Shown here: piece by piece, positions 22,465 through 34,399 of the stretch | Layout of the letters: every line of letters starts with the position of its first letter | How positions within the stretch are numbered: the first letter of the stretch is position 1 | From: Termitomyces sp. T153 | Taxonomy: Eukaryota; Basidiomycota; Agaricomycetes; Agaricales; Lyophyllaceae | Direction: 5' to 3' | DNA: 64,000 bases | Assembly (NCBI GenBank): GCA_018296165.2 | Contig: JACKQL020000135.1 | Location: forward strand, 1-64,000 | Notes under the pieces: generated by a model | The model's input: the letters and a program-made list of their open reading frames with translations, nothing else | Told to the model about the DNA's origin: nothing | The model's database searches: none | Position numbers and translations under genes: made by a program

Positions 22465-22941
22465 TGTAAGAAAATGACCCCATTATGGGTAACTCCAACT
22501 CTACCTGGTCTTAGGCATAGGTGTAGCATCATCTTTAGCACATCCAATCAACTGGCTGCCCAGCCCCTGCACTCTTCAGTCAGTATCAGTCAGCCCTTTG
22601 TAGTCATCAGACTCTATTTCTCCTTTTGATGTATTGTTAGTCATTACTGCTTAGCATACACAGGCTGCTCACAACACATAGCATTAGTCATAGCATAGCC
22701 ATGGATGTACTATATAAGCTGGACAGCAGGATAAAATATCCTTTGACCAAACAATAGCAGTGTTCTCCTAGTCTACACATTGAACCAACTGTGAGAACCC
22801 TAGCATTGTTATTCATGCTTAGCTCACTGTGCTCACCCCTTGCCTGACTCTTAGCTGCTTTGTGCCTCTTTGACTCTTGCTTATTGCCTGTGTCTGCCTG
22901 CTCTGGCAGGATTCATCTGCAGAGTGTTTGTTCCCCTCACA
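22465..22941 (+). mobile_element. 3' LTR, family 3
   Basis: TGTAAGAAAATGACC ... TTCCCCTCACA (TG...CA), 477 bp, preceded by a polypurine tract. A TATATAAG box is at about 22710. Further fragments of this family are at 19652-19824 and 48453-48830. Confidence 0.8.
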
Positions 22942-24373
22942 GCATTTTTGCCTGGTTGTGGCCAACATATTCATTCCCATGGTAAGATGCTTTCTTGCCA
23001 CATGCACTGCTCCTGTAGCTTAGGGAGGACCTTGGCCCCCACTGACCCATGGAGTCAATAGCTTCAAGGCCACAAATTGCTGTAAGGTGATTCAGTCCTT
23101 CCAGTCCAATGCTCTCCACATAGACCCAGTGGGTCTATTGCACTATGGGCTGTTTGACAGTAATAACCAGTCTGGCCTCTGTTGATGCCATGTTGATCAC
23201 TACCAGTGTCCCCATCATAGCACATCTCTGGGATTGGTTGGAATGATCCCTTCTCCTAGCTCCTAGTGATCACTAAATCACTATATGTTTAGCTACTCTT
23301 GCAACCTTAGTGACCACAACATGGCTCTGCCAAAACACTAACACCCTCTGACAGAGGATGTTGATATGGCAGTATCAAACACAAGACCAGAGGGAAACAT
23401 AAGCCCAAAAGAAAGCATTATATTTTAATAAATGTATTGTATGGAAGGCTAAAAACTGCAAGCTGATGACAATGTCAAAAACTGTAGACATGGACATACC
23501 TCATAAAGATAAACCCTTACACAAAAACAACAAAAACCTAGCCCAAAAGCTATTCTATGACACCAGGGAAATGAGCCATGAAGGATCAATGGCAGGGCAC
23601 AGGAGAAGTGGCAGGGTTTGGAGGTGAGGTCAAGGAAAAACTGCACATTTATGTAGAAATATGTGATGATGGATAATCATAATTGGAAAATAACATTATG
23701 CGTCCAACTGTGGGTGCTCTTTGTTTGAGTATACAGAGTATAAGATAGCATTATCATCACACAATTGACCACATGTTCCTACATAGTGACCAAAGAAATC
23801 CATTGACCATATGTATCAGCTAGGAAGGAAATTGTCTTTGAACTATATGTGTAGGCTAGGAAGGAAATTGTTTTTCAAGGATGTAACCCAGTATATTGAG
23901 TAAACAATTTATCATGCTATATGCTTTGTGAACAGCAGCCAGACTCAGCACTGCCTAAAATATGGATAGACAGCTATCTGTGAGAACATATGTATGATTG
24001 TTTGCAGAAAACAACAGCTTTATCCACTTTTGTAACCCTGTGTGGCATCAACAAGCTTGTCTTTCAAATGACAATGCAGCCAGAACTTGATTATGTCAGT
24101 CTTTTTTCAAGAACAATGTATTCAAAAGCTGTAGGATTGTCCCAAGCTCTAAACCATGGGTTAGTGTTGCAAGGAGTGCAGCATAGGCTGCATGGAAGCC
24201 AGAGATGGTATGGTTATGGAATGTAACAGTACCATACAAAGTGATTCAATAATTTTACAATGCCACTATTTGGCCATGATGATGCTTTGCATAACTACAT
24301 TAGAAGAATTCTGTGGGAGTAAGTTTCTCAAGTAAGCATCCTAAGTAGAGAACAAAGGATTATATCTGCTGTT
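22942..24373. other. Decayed repeat-like sequence without recognisable gene
   Basis: CpG-poor sequence with only short, unconvincing frames on both strands. A short direct repeat GCTAGGAAGGAAATTG occurs at about 23820 and 23857. No LTR boundary or domain could be supported. The 3' side ends where element B begins (AGGACAAAGCCTGG at 24374). Confidence 0.4.
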
Positions 24374-25563
24374 AGGACAAAGCCTGGACTCACCTGCTAC
24401 ACTTAGAAACCCAGGTGAATTTAATGAAATCATCTCTCACCCACCATACTACCAAACTCTCTACTCTCCATCAAATGACAGATCTTATCTCCCAATCACT
24501 CCAGGCATTGCTCAAATGCCTGACCCCTAACTCCACCCCTCCCACAGCTGCAGAACCAGCCCCAATCCCCTCCACACCTATCCCTGCAGCTCTGGTGACC
24601 CTACAGCTGTGGATTCCATGTCCAGCACCACCAGACACATATGATGGTGCTTGCTCCAGAGAGGAGCAATTCCTGCAGTCCTGCCTCACCTACATCCACC
24701 TCAGTAGGGATGCCTTTGACTCCAATGCATTGAAAATAGCCTGGGTGCTGTTGTACATGAAGTCCAAACATGCCTCCACCTATGCACTGCAAGTTTTCCA
24801 TTACTCTGGAGGCATTGGAAGTTTTCCAGACTGGGCTGCCTTTGAGAAGGACTTCTGTGTGGAGTTCTTCCTGTTAGACCCCACCAAGACCACAGCCTTG
24901 ATACTACATGATAGAGAGCAATATGGGCAAGAGAAGTGTACACTGGATGAGTACATTGACTTGTTCTGCACTCTGGTCAAGCAGGCTGCTTACCCCAATG
25001 GCCTTCAACTATGCCTCACCTTCTGGGATGGCTTACACCTCACACTGGTGGAACACATTAACAATCTTGCAGAGGGTCACCCCAATGATGAAAAGGTTGT
25101 GTCATAGTACAAGGTGACCTGGGACCAATGGCAACTCATGGAGATCTAGAGGGAGCTCTACTATCCACATTCCATGCTGCACCCTGCTCCAATTAGCAAT
25201 TTCTGCCATCCTACACCTGCTTTCCCAATGCTAGCCTTTACTCTGGCCACTCCCACAGCATGCCCCCTGCTGCAGGGGATCCCTATGAATGTGGACACTG
25301 CCAGGCAGCTCTGTGCTGCCCCCTTGCTGTGCCAGAGATGCCAGAAGCCTGGGCACTTTGCACAGCACTGCCCCCTAGGCCTGGAGGTATGCTACCTTTC
25401 CAGGGCAGAGCAGGAAAAACTCCTCCTGCAGCTGCTGGCCACAATGGATGCTGCTAGAGCTCCATTGCTGGACAAGCCTATGCTAGAGTTGACCCTGGAG
25501 GAGATCAGCATGTCCACATCACCCCTGGAGCTGGAGGAGGATTTTGAGTTGAGTGATGGATGA
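24374..25563 (+). pseudogene. gag of chromovirus element B (5'-truncated)
   Basis: Best-preserved gag in the window, though its LTR, leader and first residues are missing. Order: N-terminal helix (LISQSLQALLKCLTP), linker, Ty3-type capsid domain (DWAAFEKDFCVEFFLLDPTK, DEYIDLFCTLVKQAAYPNG, FWDGLHLTLVEHINNLAEG), and an intact CCHC zinc knuckle CQRCQKPGHFAQHC at 25329-25370 that would bind element RNA. An acidic tail (ELEEDFELSDG) ends at TGA 25561-25563. That stop overlaps the next ATG (25560-25562) as ATGA. A stop at VVS-TAG (25105) separates capsid and knuckle, so it is inactive. The sequence has no CpG in 24421-25020. Confidence 0.85.
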
Positions 25564-28500
25564 GGTGTATGCCTCCATTGGTGGGTGCTAACAGGTTCTT
25601 GTGTCTGTCAATAGAAAATGAAACTGCCTTTTCCAACACCTTTCATTCTGAAACAGAGGAACCTCAACACTCCCCTCCAGACATACAAACACTAACTCCA
25701 GAGCTCCCACTGAGCTCCCCAACCCCTCCAAAGGTCTGGCAGTGTAGCCCTGCCTAGGCGCATTGAATGCCCCAACAGTACATGATGGCTTCTGGCTCAT
25801 CTGCCAACTCCCTGCATCTTGATGTGGAGATTAAGACAATGGACACCCAGCATGCCCACAGAGTCACAGCTCTTCTGGATAGTGGAGTGACAGGACTGTT
25901 CCTGGACTCAGAGTTTGTCAAATGCCATGGCCTAACCATGCAGCCCCTCCCCAAGTCCATTCTGGTCTACAACATTGACAAAACACCTAATGAAGCAGGC
26001 AACATCAACTCCATGGTTATCCTGGTCCTCCACTATTGGAACCACATGGAGCGCACTGTGTTTGCTATCACCAGCCTGGGTATGCAGGACATGATCCTTG
26101 GTTTCATGTGGCTCTGCAAACACAACTCTGAGGTCAATTGGACCAAAGGAGAGGTAACCATGAGCAGGTGCCCCTGGAAGTGCTCTGCCTGTGCCATGGA
26201 GGACAGGGCAGAGTGCTGAGCCCAAGTTTAAGAACATGCAGCCATCTGCACATGTTGTGCTGGCCCTCTCCCCTTTGCAGATCTAGACCTCCTGGATTCC
26301 CTGCCTCTGGCATTCCCTCATAGAGAGGCCCTCTACAAGGATGACTGGAGTGGCAGTGGAGCTCTGGAGGAGGAGCACAGAAGGGAGTTTGGTGGTGTAC
26401 ATGAGCTGAAGTTCCCAGATGAAGCAGTAGAAGTGGGAGATTGGATCTACACAACCACTGTATACCTGCCACCCTCCATTGCAGAGATCTGGGCTAGCCA
26501 GACCATGTCCCAGCAGTTGGCCCAGGCATTTGCTGCCAATGCCATGCCCCAAAAGTTTCAGGACATGGTACCTCCCTACCTCCATACATTTGAGGATGTG
26601 TTCTCCAAAGCCTTGTTTAACTTGCTTCCAGAGTGCAAGAGGTGGGACCATGCCATTGAACTGCTGCCAGATTCCACACCCTCCAGCTGTAAGGTCTACC
26701 CACTCATGCCCAGGGAGCAGGATGAGCTCAACACATTTCTGCAAGAAAACCTGAACTCTGGTCATATCTGCCCTTTCAAGTCTCCAATGGCTTTCCCAGT
26801 CTTCCTCATTAAAAAGAAGGATGGCTTGCTCAGACTGGTCTAGGACTACTAAATTCTCAATGCCATGACAGTGAAGAACTATTACCCCCTTCCCCTTATC
26901 TCTGAGCTCATTAACAACCTCTAGGGTGCACAATACTTCACCAAACTGGACATTTGGTGGGGTTACAACAATGTGCACATCTAGGAAGGAGATGAGTGGA
27001 AGGCTGCCTTCCAGACCAACCAGGGATTGTTCAAGCTGCTTGTTATGTTCTTCATACTCACCAATAGCCCTGCCACCTTTCAGACCATGCTGAACAACAT
27101 CTTCTAGGACCTCATAGCAGAGGGCATAGTGTGTGTATACCTTGATGACATCCTCATCTATACCAAAACACTGGAGGAACACTGTCAGATCACTTGCCTC
27201 ATCCTAGAACATCTCTGCCAGCACCAGCTCTACCTCAAGCTAGAGAAGTACAAGTTTAAACAGACCCAGATTGGATACCTTGGCCTGATCATCTCATATG
27301 GAGCCATAGAGATGGACCCAGTGAAGGTAGCAGGTGTGACAGAGTGGCCAGAGCCCAAGAGCAAGAAGGAGGTGCAGGCTAGTGCTCTCACAGCAATCTC
27401 TGGAGGATGGGAAGTGGCATCCAGTGGCCTTTTACTCCAAGAGCCTGAATGCAGTGGAGCAGAACTATGAGATCCATGACAAGGAGATGCTGGCCATCAT
27501 CTGGTCATTTGAGGAGTGGTGGGACTTCCTGGAAGGCACACACACAAGTTTGAGGTCTGAACAGATCACAAGAACCTCAAATACTTTCAGACAGCCAAGA
27601 AGCTCAATTGCTGACAGGCCTGGTGGTCCCTTTACCTTGCCAACTTTGACTTCTCTTTGCACCACAAGCCTGGCCAGAGCATGGGGAAACCAGATACTCT
27701 ATCCTGGAGAGCAGACCATGGCATGGGGGAGGGGGATAACAGCAACATTGTGCTCCTCCACCCTAAACTGTTTGCAATCCAAGCCATGGAGGGTCTACCT
27801 GTTGAGGGAGCAGAAGTGGACATTCTCCAGGACATATGGTGGGATAATTGGGATGGTCAGCAGGAAGAACTTGTGGCACAAGCAGCTTGGATGCTGAAGT
27901 CAGGGCATACTACTAGTGCCAATGTGGTCCACGCAGACAAATGGGCCCTCCAAGATGGAATCCTGACCTTCCAGGACCATATCTATATCCCCAACATTTT
28001 GGAGCTCTATTGGCAGATTGTGGAGCAACACCATGACTCCTGCATTGCAGGGCACCTTAGATGGTGGAAGATACTGGAGCTAGTATTGCGGAACTACTGG
28101 TGGCCCCAGATGTCCTGGTATATTGGATCCTACACTAATATATGCAATCTCTGCCTCCAGACCAAGCCCCAATGCTGACTCCCCTATAGATAGTTACACC
28201 CACTGCCCATGCCTGCAGAATGATGGAGTGTGGCTTCTATGGACTTCATTGTAGAGCTTCCTGATGTGCATGATTACAATGTGATCATAGTGGTGGTAGA
28301 CCTATATGGCAAGCAAGTGCACTTCATCCCAATCCACACCACCTGCTCCACCATGGGCACCACAAACCTGTACTGGAGGAATGTCTGGAAGCTTTATGGC
28401 CTATCCAACACCTACATCTCTGACCAGGGACCACAATTTGTGGTGGAGTTCACTAGGGAGCTCTACCAACTGCTCAGAGTAAAGCTCCACACCTCCACTG

Positions 28501-29290
28501 CCTACCACCTGCAGTCTGATGGCCAGACCAAATGCATGAACCAGGAGCCAGAGCAGTACCTCCACCTTTTTTGCAATGAGCACCAGGATAACTAGGATGA
28601 ACTCCTCCCTGATACTGAGTTCAAATACAACAACCACATTCATGCATCCACCCAGTTCTCCCCATTCTTCCTTGATATGGGACGGTATCCATGCATAAGT
28701 TTTGAACCCTGGGCCCAACCTTCAGAGAATGAAGCAGTAAACAAATTTGTGGACCAGATGAGGAGGTCACAGAAGGAGGCCTGAGTGGCACTGACAAAGG
28801 CAAAGGATGACATGGTGTGATACTACAGCCATGGAAGGACCCCAGAGTACAAATATCAGCCTGGAGATCAACTCTACCTGGATGTCTCAGATATTATAAC
28901 TACTCAGCCCTCAAAAAAGCTGTCGCACCATCAGTTGGGACCCTTCACAGTGGAATAGCAGGTAGGGCCCTTGGCCTACTAACTCCAGCTCCCCATAGGG
29001 ATGCACCAGCTTAATCTGGTGTTCAACATGGTCAAAATAACTCTGGCCCTTAAGGATCCTATTCCAGGGCATTGTCCACCACCTCCACTGCCCCCCATGG
29101 TGGTCAACAACAACAAAGAATACAAGGTGGAGGAAATCCTGGATAGCTATTCATTCTGGAGATGACTATAGTACAAGGTGAAGTGGAAAGGCTACGGGAT
29201 CAAGGATATCCCCTGGGAGCCATGGGAGAATGTGCACACCCCCAGACTCATCAAGGAGTTCCACTGGAGACACCCAGATGCCCTGCATGC
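25560..29290 (+). pseudogene. pol of chromovirus element B: protease, RT, RNase H remnant, integrase, chromodomain
   Basis: Begins MRCMPPLVGANRF, overlapping the gag stop. The aspartic protease keeps ALLDSGVTGLFLD (25869-25907) and ILGFMWL. RT has CKVYPLMPREQDELNTFLQE, KKKDGLLRLV and the intact catalytic YLDDILIY (27136-27161). A deletion of roughly 240 bp relative to element D joins KKEVQA to the end of RNase H near 27376, removing the RT connection and the start of RNase H. The integrase zinc region (HHDSCIAGH ... CNLC, 28029-28160) is followed by the DDE core (SMDFIVELP, SDQGPQF, NQEPEQYL). The C-terminal chromodomain reads EYKVEEILDS and YKVKWKGYGIKDIPWEPWEN, which would direct insertion to modified histones. 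Many stops. Confidence 0.85.
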
Positions 29291-29386
29291 CATATGAGGA
29301 ATCTACCCTATCTCACTAGCAGACTGAGTGATCAGGGACTTCTTTCACTCTGTGCATTGAGACACTGCATGCTAGAGGGGGGGTGA

Positions 29387-29755
29387 TGTCAGGGGACTTC
29401 CATTTCCAACCTCCATGACTGGTGCCAGCACCTTCACAGCTTGTTCAATATCTCTGGAGCTCTTTCTAGAACCCCACAAATCTCCAGAGAACTGTGGAGT
29501 TCTCCATATTACCTCAGCAATTACTGCCCTAGGGTTAGGAGCAGCTCTGGTCTTCTGTACAGTAGTTCCCATGCCTCTGCTGCCCACTGATGCACCATGC
29601 TAAGCAGTGGGAATCCTTAGACTTGTTCTCTTTGGATTTCCCTCTGCTAGGTGATTAGTTACTGATTGTATTGTTGTCTACTCTGCTAATATACTTCAGA
29701 TTCCCCTCTGCTAGCTGCATGACTCCAATTCGCTGCTCCAGAGGTTGCTCTTATA
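29387..29755 (+). mobile_element. 3' LTR of element B (family 1)
   Basis: TGTCAGGGGACTTCC ... GAGGTTGCTCTTATA, 369 bp, preceded by a polypurine tract CTAGAGGGGGGGTGA (29372-29386). The 3' side abuts GGCAATAGCC, which is the outer end of the DIRS terminal repeat. Confidence 0.85.
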
Positions 29756-29765
29756 GGCAATAGCC

Positions 29766-30924
29766 TGTCACAACATGTTCTCAGAACTCCAGACCTCATT
29801 CCCAACCCCCCTTGCTTTCCTGGAGTTCACCCTCACCCCCCCCTCTGACTTCTCCAACCCTTGCCCACCCATATCACCCACTCTAGGTAACTCCAACACT
29901 TCCCTGGCAAACCCTGATGGCTCCCTAGCTAACTCCAATGCCTTCTCTGCAGCTATCAACACTTCTCTTGACTCTCCTAAGCCTCTGGGACCCTCCCCTA
30001 TCATTTCTGACCCTGCTGCACATCACCAACTCCTCCTCCTAGTTAGCCTGATCAGCTTGGAGCATCACAACAACCCTGGAATAGCCCATGTCCTCAACTA
30101 ATCCCATTGAAATATTACCACAGCTCATCTCCTGGTCACAACTGACACCTGTTGACTCTATGCAACTCCATCAAGCCCCATTGCCACACCCACTGTCCCC
30201 CAGAGCTCTCCAGTAGTCAGCATATAAGTCATAGAGTAGCTCCTCATACTCTAGTCTTGATATTGCTAAATGTTACTTATGGTCTGATTGTTTCCATCTT
30301 GTGTTTTGTGTTCCATGTTACATTTCCTCTTCTCTCAGTCTCCCAGCCTTATCTCAGTCTCTCAGTCTTGTCTTGTCTCTATTTCCATTATCATTCTTGT
30401 TATTGTTTTGTATCTCTGCTCAAATCTATTTTCATTCCTGTCTCAATCTTGTCTTGACTCTGTCTTGTCTTGTCTGATTCTGTTTCCATTATTGTGCTTG
30501 AGTCCCTTCAACTTTCACACCTTTACAAGCTCTGTGCTTATGATTACAAACTCAAACACTCTTTAAACCAACTCCAGACCTTGCTGTTTGCTTGGCTCTG
30601 AAAGCTATCAACCTCCATTGAACCTCCATCAAACTCTGGCCCTGCTCCTATCACTTGCGTAGCCTCCGTTTGCCCTGCACCTCCAATACTTGCTTCCAGA
30701 CCAGTACCTGACACCTCCATCAAGTCCAACCCTTTCCCCACAACTTGTCCTAGACTCCTCCAGACCACCCCAGACTTGTTCAGATCACTCCCCATTGATT
30801 GCCCTCACAAGTCCCCCACACCTAGACCCTCTCTGAGTGCCCAGTTATCAGTGCAGGGAATCACATCCACCTAGTGAGGATTTTCCCAGTCTAGCTGAGC
30901 TCCCATGGTCAGCGGAACCTGACA
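29766..30924 (+). mobile_element. Solo LTR, family 2 (copy ii), inserted in the DIRS end
   Basis: TGTCACAACATG ... GAACCTGACA, 1159 bp, with an ATATAAG box at 30222-30228. Target duplication TAGCC (29761-29765) and CAGCC (30925-30929), one C-to-T difference. The target itself is the terminal repeat of the DIRS-type element, so the LTR arrived after that element. CpG is nearly absent, so it is older than copy i. Confidence 0.85.
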
Positions 30925-30994
30925 CAGCCTAACTGTGGTTGATGTTCAATCTTCTGGGGTGAGAGATGAGATAGTATCATCATAGATAGGTGGT
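30925..30994. repeat. Left copy of the DIRS terminal direct repeat
   Basis: CAGCCTAACTGTGGTTGATG ... CATAGATAGGTGGT matches 36486-36555 with one difference in the first half (ATCTTC against ATATTC). Its outer 5 bp (GGCAA) lie at 29756-29760 on the far side of the copy ii LTR. Long direct repeats at both sides are typical of DIRS-order elements with split direct repeats; the matching second split part was not found. Confidence 0.8.
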
Positions 30995-31592
30995 GTCTTA
31001 CTGTGCAGAGTAGTGTGAACAAAAAGGACTATGAAAATAAGAAGTGAAACTGGGGACACACTCTGCATGGAGACTATCAGAAAAGGCCAACAAAGGTGAG
31101 AGAGCAACCAAGTGCTCACCTGTACTGCAGCAGATGGAAGTGAAAGTGCTAAGGAGCAGCACAGCAGGTGAGTGAAACCTGGCCCTACTGTCATTGTCAT
31201 AACCTCAGCCACAACAATGGCATAATTCACTGATGAGAGTGCGCAGGGGGTGCTGAGGTATGTGTCTGTTGCGCAGAGGCCTCTGAAAATGCTCCCTACC
31301 TTTGGAATTCACATTTACACTGACCTCTGCTGTTTGATAGTGGTGGTAAAGGAAAAATTTTTGTAGCCAGATCTGGATTGCAATGGAACATTGTGATCCA
31401 ACATATATATTACAATTGAAGCTGAGCATGCAGGCTATAAAAGGCTGTGTGGGTGAGAGGTGGGGATGGCAGTGGTGAAAGATGCTGCCTGAAGCTGAAG
31501 AGAGGAAGGTTGAGTTGGGATGGCAGCAAGAAGAATGATTAATAAGCAGATTACTGAGAAGACAATTAATGAGAACTAGCTCAATGACTATT

Positions 31593-32579
31593 TCAGAGAT
31601 CAGCAAGTTCAAGTGCAACTCTGACACAAGGGTCGTCATGAATGTACATTCTCCAAGCAGAAGATGACCATCTACCAATAGCCATAATGACATTTTTGGA
31701 AATTCCCAAGCCAGTGTAGTAGGTTGCTCCTTCCACACAGGCAGAATGCCCTCCAAAAGAGCAATCCACAAACAAAAATAACTTCAAGTTAAACCAGGAT
31801 CTAGAAGGATAAGAACTGTCTTCTGTTATGAAAAGAGGTGAGTGAGCACCATGAAGATGATCTTGTCTCATGACATATTGATGTAGGAGGTCCACAGGAT
31901 CAGCAACGTCATGATGGGTGAAGAGTATATTGGTACCATGGAAGAAGGGGTCAGTTTTGTGGTATGGAAGATGATATCCAGCATATCCTGAAGAGAAGTT
32001 AAGGGAACATCTCTTAATAATCTTCCTCCAATCTTTTTTTGATCTTGACTTTTGAATAAGCTCTCCAGATTGATGACACACATAGAAACAACATGACATG
32101 ATTGTAGCAAATAGCAGGTCATCATAGTTGTTTGAAATTTTTGCTGATTTGACCAAGTCTGATAAGTGAGATAGACAGATGGGGAGTTTATGATGGATGG
32201 TGTCAGCTCAAATCTTCTTGGAACCTCAAATAGCTGCTTGAACCAAGGGATGAACACAATTTTTGTTGAAATCTGGATAAAAGTCCTGCAAGAAGTGATG
32301 CATACCAGTGAGATACTTTGGACTAGATGCAATGAATCAAGCAATGAAAGCAATGTATCGAGCTAAGGTCAAAGGGGTCGGATCCAGAGGCAAATTGTGT
32401 GATATGCAAAAGTTGATATAATCATGAGCACCAGTTGCATAGCCTGATGCCATCGAAGATTCAATTGCTTGAGATTGCACATGAGTTGTCCATTCATCAA
32501 GAATCTTCAGGAGCAAAGGAGGATGGATTGTTTCAGAGGATGATCTGCCCAAAGTTCTCAAAAGCAATTCCTCCATCAT
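31593..32579 (-). pseudogene. Tyrosine recombinase of the DIRS-type element
   Basis: The minus strand starts MMEELLLRTLGRSSSETIHP. A helical core-binding part (KILDEWTTHVQSQAIESSMA, SGYATGAHDYINFCISHNLP) is followed by the catalytic part: FATIMSCCFYVCHQSGELIQ where the first catalytic Arg is expected (HRSGE), then GGHSACVEGATYYTGLG where H-x-x-R is expected, and RWSSSAWRMYIHDDP with the nucleophile Tyr kept. The first Arg reads Gln (CAA, 32070-32072) and the second reads Cys (TGT, 31737-31739); both changes are what CpG deamination does to CGN codons. Stops and a frame change occur near 32340. The enzyme would integrate the circular cDNA. It overlaps the end of RNase H. Confidence 0.85.
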
Positions 32580-32589
32580 GTTGGCAGAA

Positions 32590-34190
32590 GTCCTTGAGGA
32601 GGTTCAAAGGTGCAGATGTGGTCTGCAGGGAGTTTCCTGCAAAATTTGATCATCAGAAGTTGAGAAATAAGGTCTGCTCTGATGTTATCTTTTCCAGATA
32701 TGTGAGAAACTCAGAGGTCAATTCCAGCTTTTAGAATGATACTGGCAATAGCATTGAGAACTGAATTGTGTAAGGATTTGGCTGCACCTAAGGAATTGAA
32801 AACTGCAACTGAATCAAGACTGTCTGTGAAGAGAAGAAGACAATGAGGAGGATGCACAAAGGATGCAACATGATAAACTGCTGAAAGGATAGCAACAAGC
32901 TCAAGGAAAAAGATGTCAATTTTTGTAGAGGTGTCAAAGCTCAACTGATAAACCCATCCATTTCCAGCATAACCAAATGCCAGTCCAAGTTTTAGAGCAG
33001 CATCATTCCAAAGAACCATGTCAGCAGATTCATTGTCCCAATGAGATGATTCCAGAAAGTGAATGCCAATGGATTTTGGAATTGTATCAATCAACCATTC
33101 CATGTCAGAGATAATTTCACGATTGAGGTGGATACCAGCATGTGATGTTGACTTTCCAGCCATTTTATGATACATCTTGGTAAGTGCTGGATGACCCCAA
33201 GGAAGGACATTTAGTAGCCAATTGATGTGACATGCCAGGCACTGCCACACTCTGAGAGGTGGTTGATGTGATGGAGTAGAGAGAAATGATTGAATTTTGG
33301 AAATGATGTCTAAAATGCTGTTGATGTCAACCCAGAACCCAATGATTTTCAGAAGTTCACCAAATTCCTGCTTTTTATCTTCCCATGGGCAGCCAATTTT
33401 GTCTCAGAGAATTAAAAGCTGAGCTTGGTGTTTCAGGCAAAGTGAGCCTTTATAAAGAACCATATCTGATGAAATGTCCCAAGAGAAAAAATCATCCATG
33501 AAGACATGTAGGTCTGTGATGTCAAGTTTCTTAAGACCAACCCAACACATCAGGCCTGAAACCACACACCAGCATCAAGGAGAAGCCCAATTGCCAAAGA
33601 CAAGACAATGTACCACATACCAAACTCCATCAACATTGACAAATTGACAAATCTGCCATGCCGGATGAGCCAGTAAATTCAAAAAGGCACTTGCAACATC
33701 GGATTTCCAGGACACCAGGGTCTTGTTGAGGAAAGATTTTTTAGCATTGTGGAGGGCTTGACCAAAGGTCCTCATATCATCATATTTGACTTTAGCATCA
33801 ATCTTGGGTATTCCTTCATTGATGCTAGAAGCTGAATGATCAGTGACAACTCTTGCTTTTCCTTTTTGCCACACTACACATAGAGGTGAAGCCTTTGCAC
33901 CTGGTGGGAGTTCTGTGATACCATCAACTTTTGACCATCTATTTGCACTGAGTTCTCTATCTTGAAAACCACAAATTGCTTGAAGATCAACATCTTCAGA
34001 AGCATAATTTGTCATTGGGTGATCATCATCAAAAGTCCAATCTCTGTCATCAAAAGGCCAGAAGCCTTCGCAAAGACCTTTCATCACAGATTTGACAAAA
34101 AGTTGATTGGGGTTGATCCCAGAGCATGTTCTCAAATTTATTAACATTGAAAGGTGTTTCAACTTTAATGGAACCCTTCAGAGAACTGAG
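32590..34190 (-). pseudogene. Reverse transcriptase-RNase H of the DIRS-type element
   Basis: The minus strand opens with a broken frame (ETPFNVNKFENMLWDQP) that shifts near 34120 into FVKSVMKGLCEGFWPFDDRD. Next are LPPGAKASPLCVVWQKGKAR, VVTDHSASSINEGIPK, SWKSDVASAFLNLLAHPAWQ, the YMDD-type motif HVFMDDFF (complement of 33487-33510), and RNase H (CLLLFTDSLDSVAVFNSLGA with the catalytic TDSLD, HISGKDNIRAD). The order RT-RNase H-recombinase with no integrase or protease is diagnostic of DIRS elements. Stops include GNWASP-stop near 33577 and a frame break near 33410. The family copies itself through cDNA in the nucleus. Confidence 0.85.
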
Positions 34191-34399
34191 AGTGGACAGA
34201 ATAGAAGGATCTTTAAGAAGGTGTTCAGGGGGTGAAGGCAGGGGAGGAGATGTTTCAGTATCAAGTGCAGAAGGAGAGGAAGAGGAAGAATCTTTTTTAC
34301 TGTCACAAATAAAACCTCTACAAAAACAAAGATCATTATAAGATGAATTAGAAGGTCTCTTAATGCCATGAGGTTGGATAGACTTGGGACCACGGGATC

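Noticed and set aside
26283..27182. Long minus-strand ORF of 299 codons
   Set aside because: It is the antisense shadow of the element B protease-RT region; CpG and stop loss on one strand makes such shadows common here. The minus ORF at 60688-61284 is the same shadow of element D.
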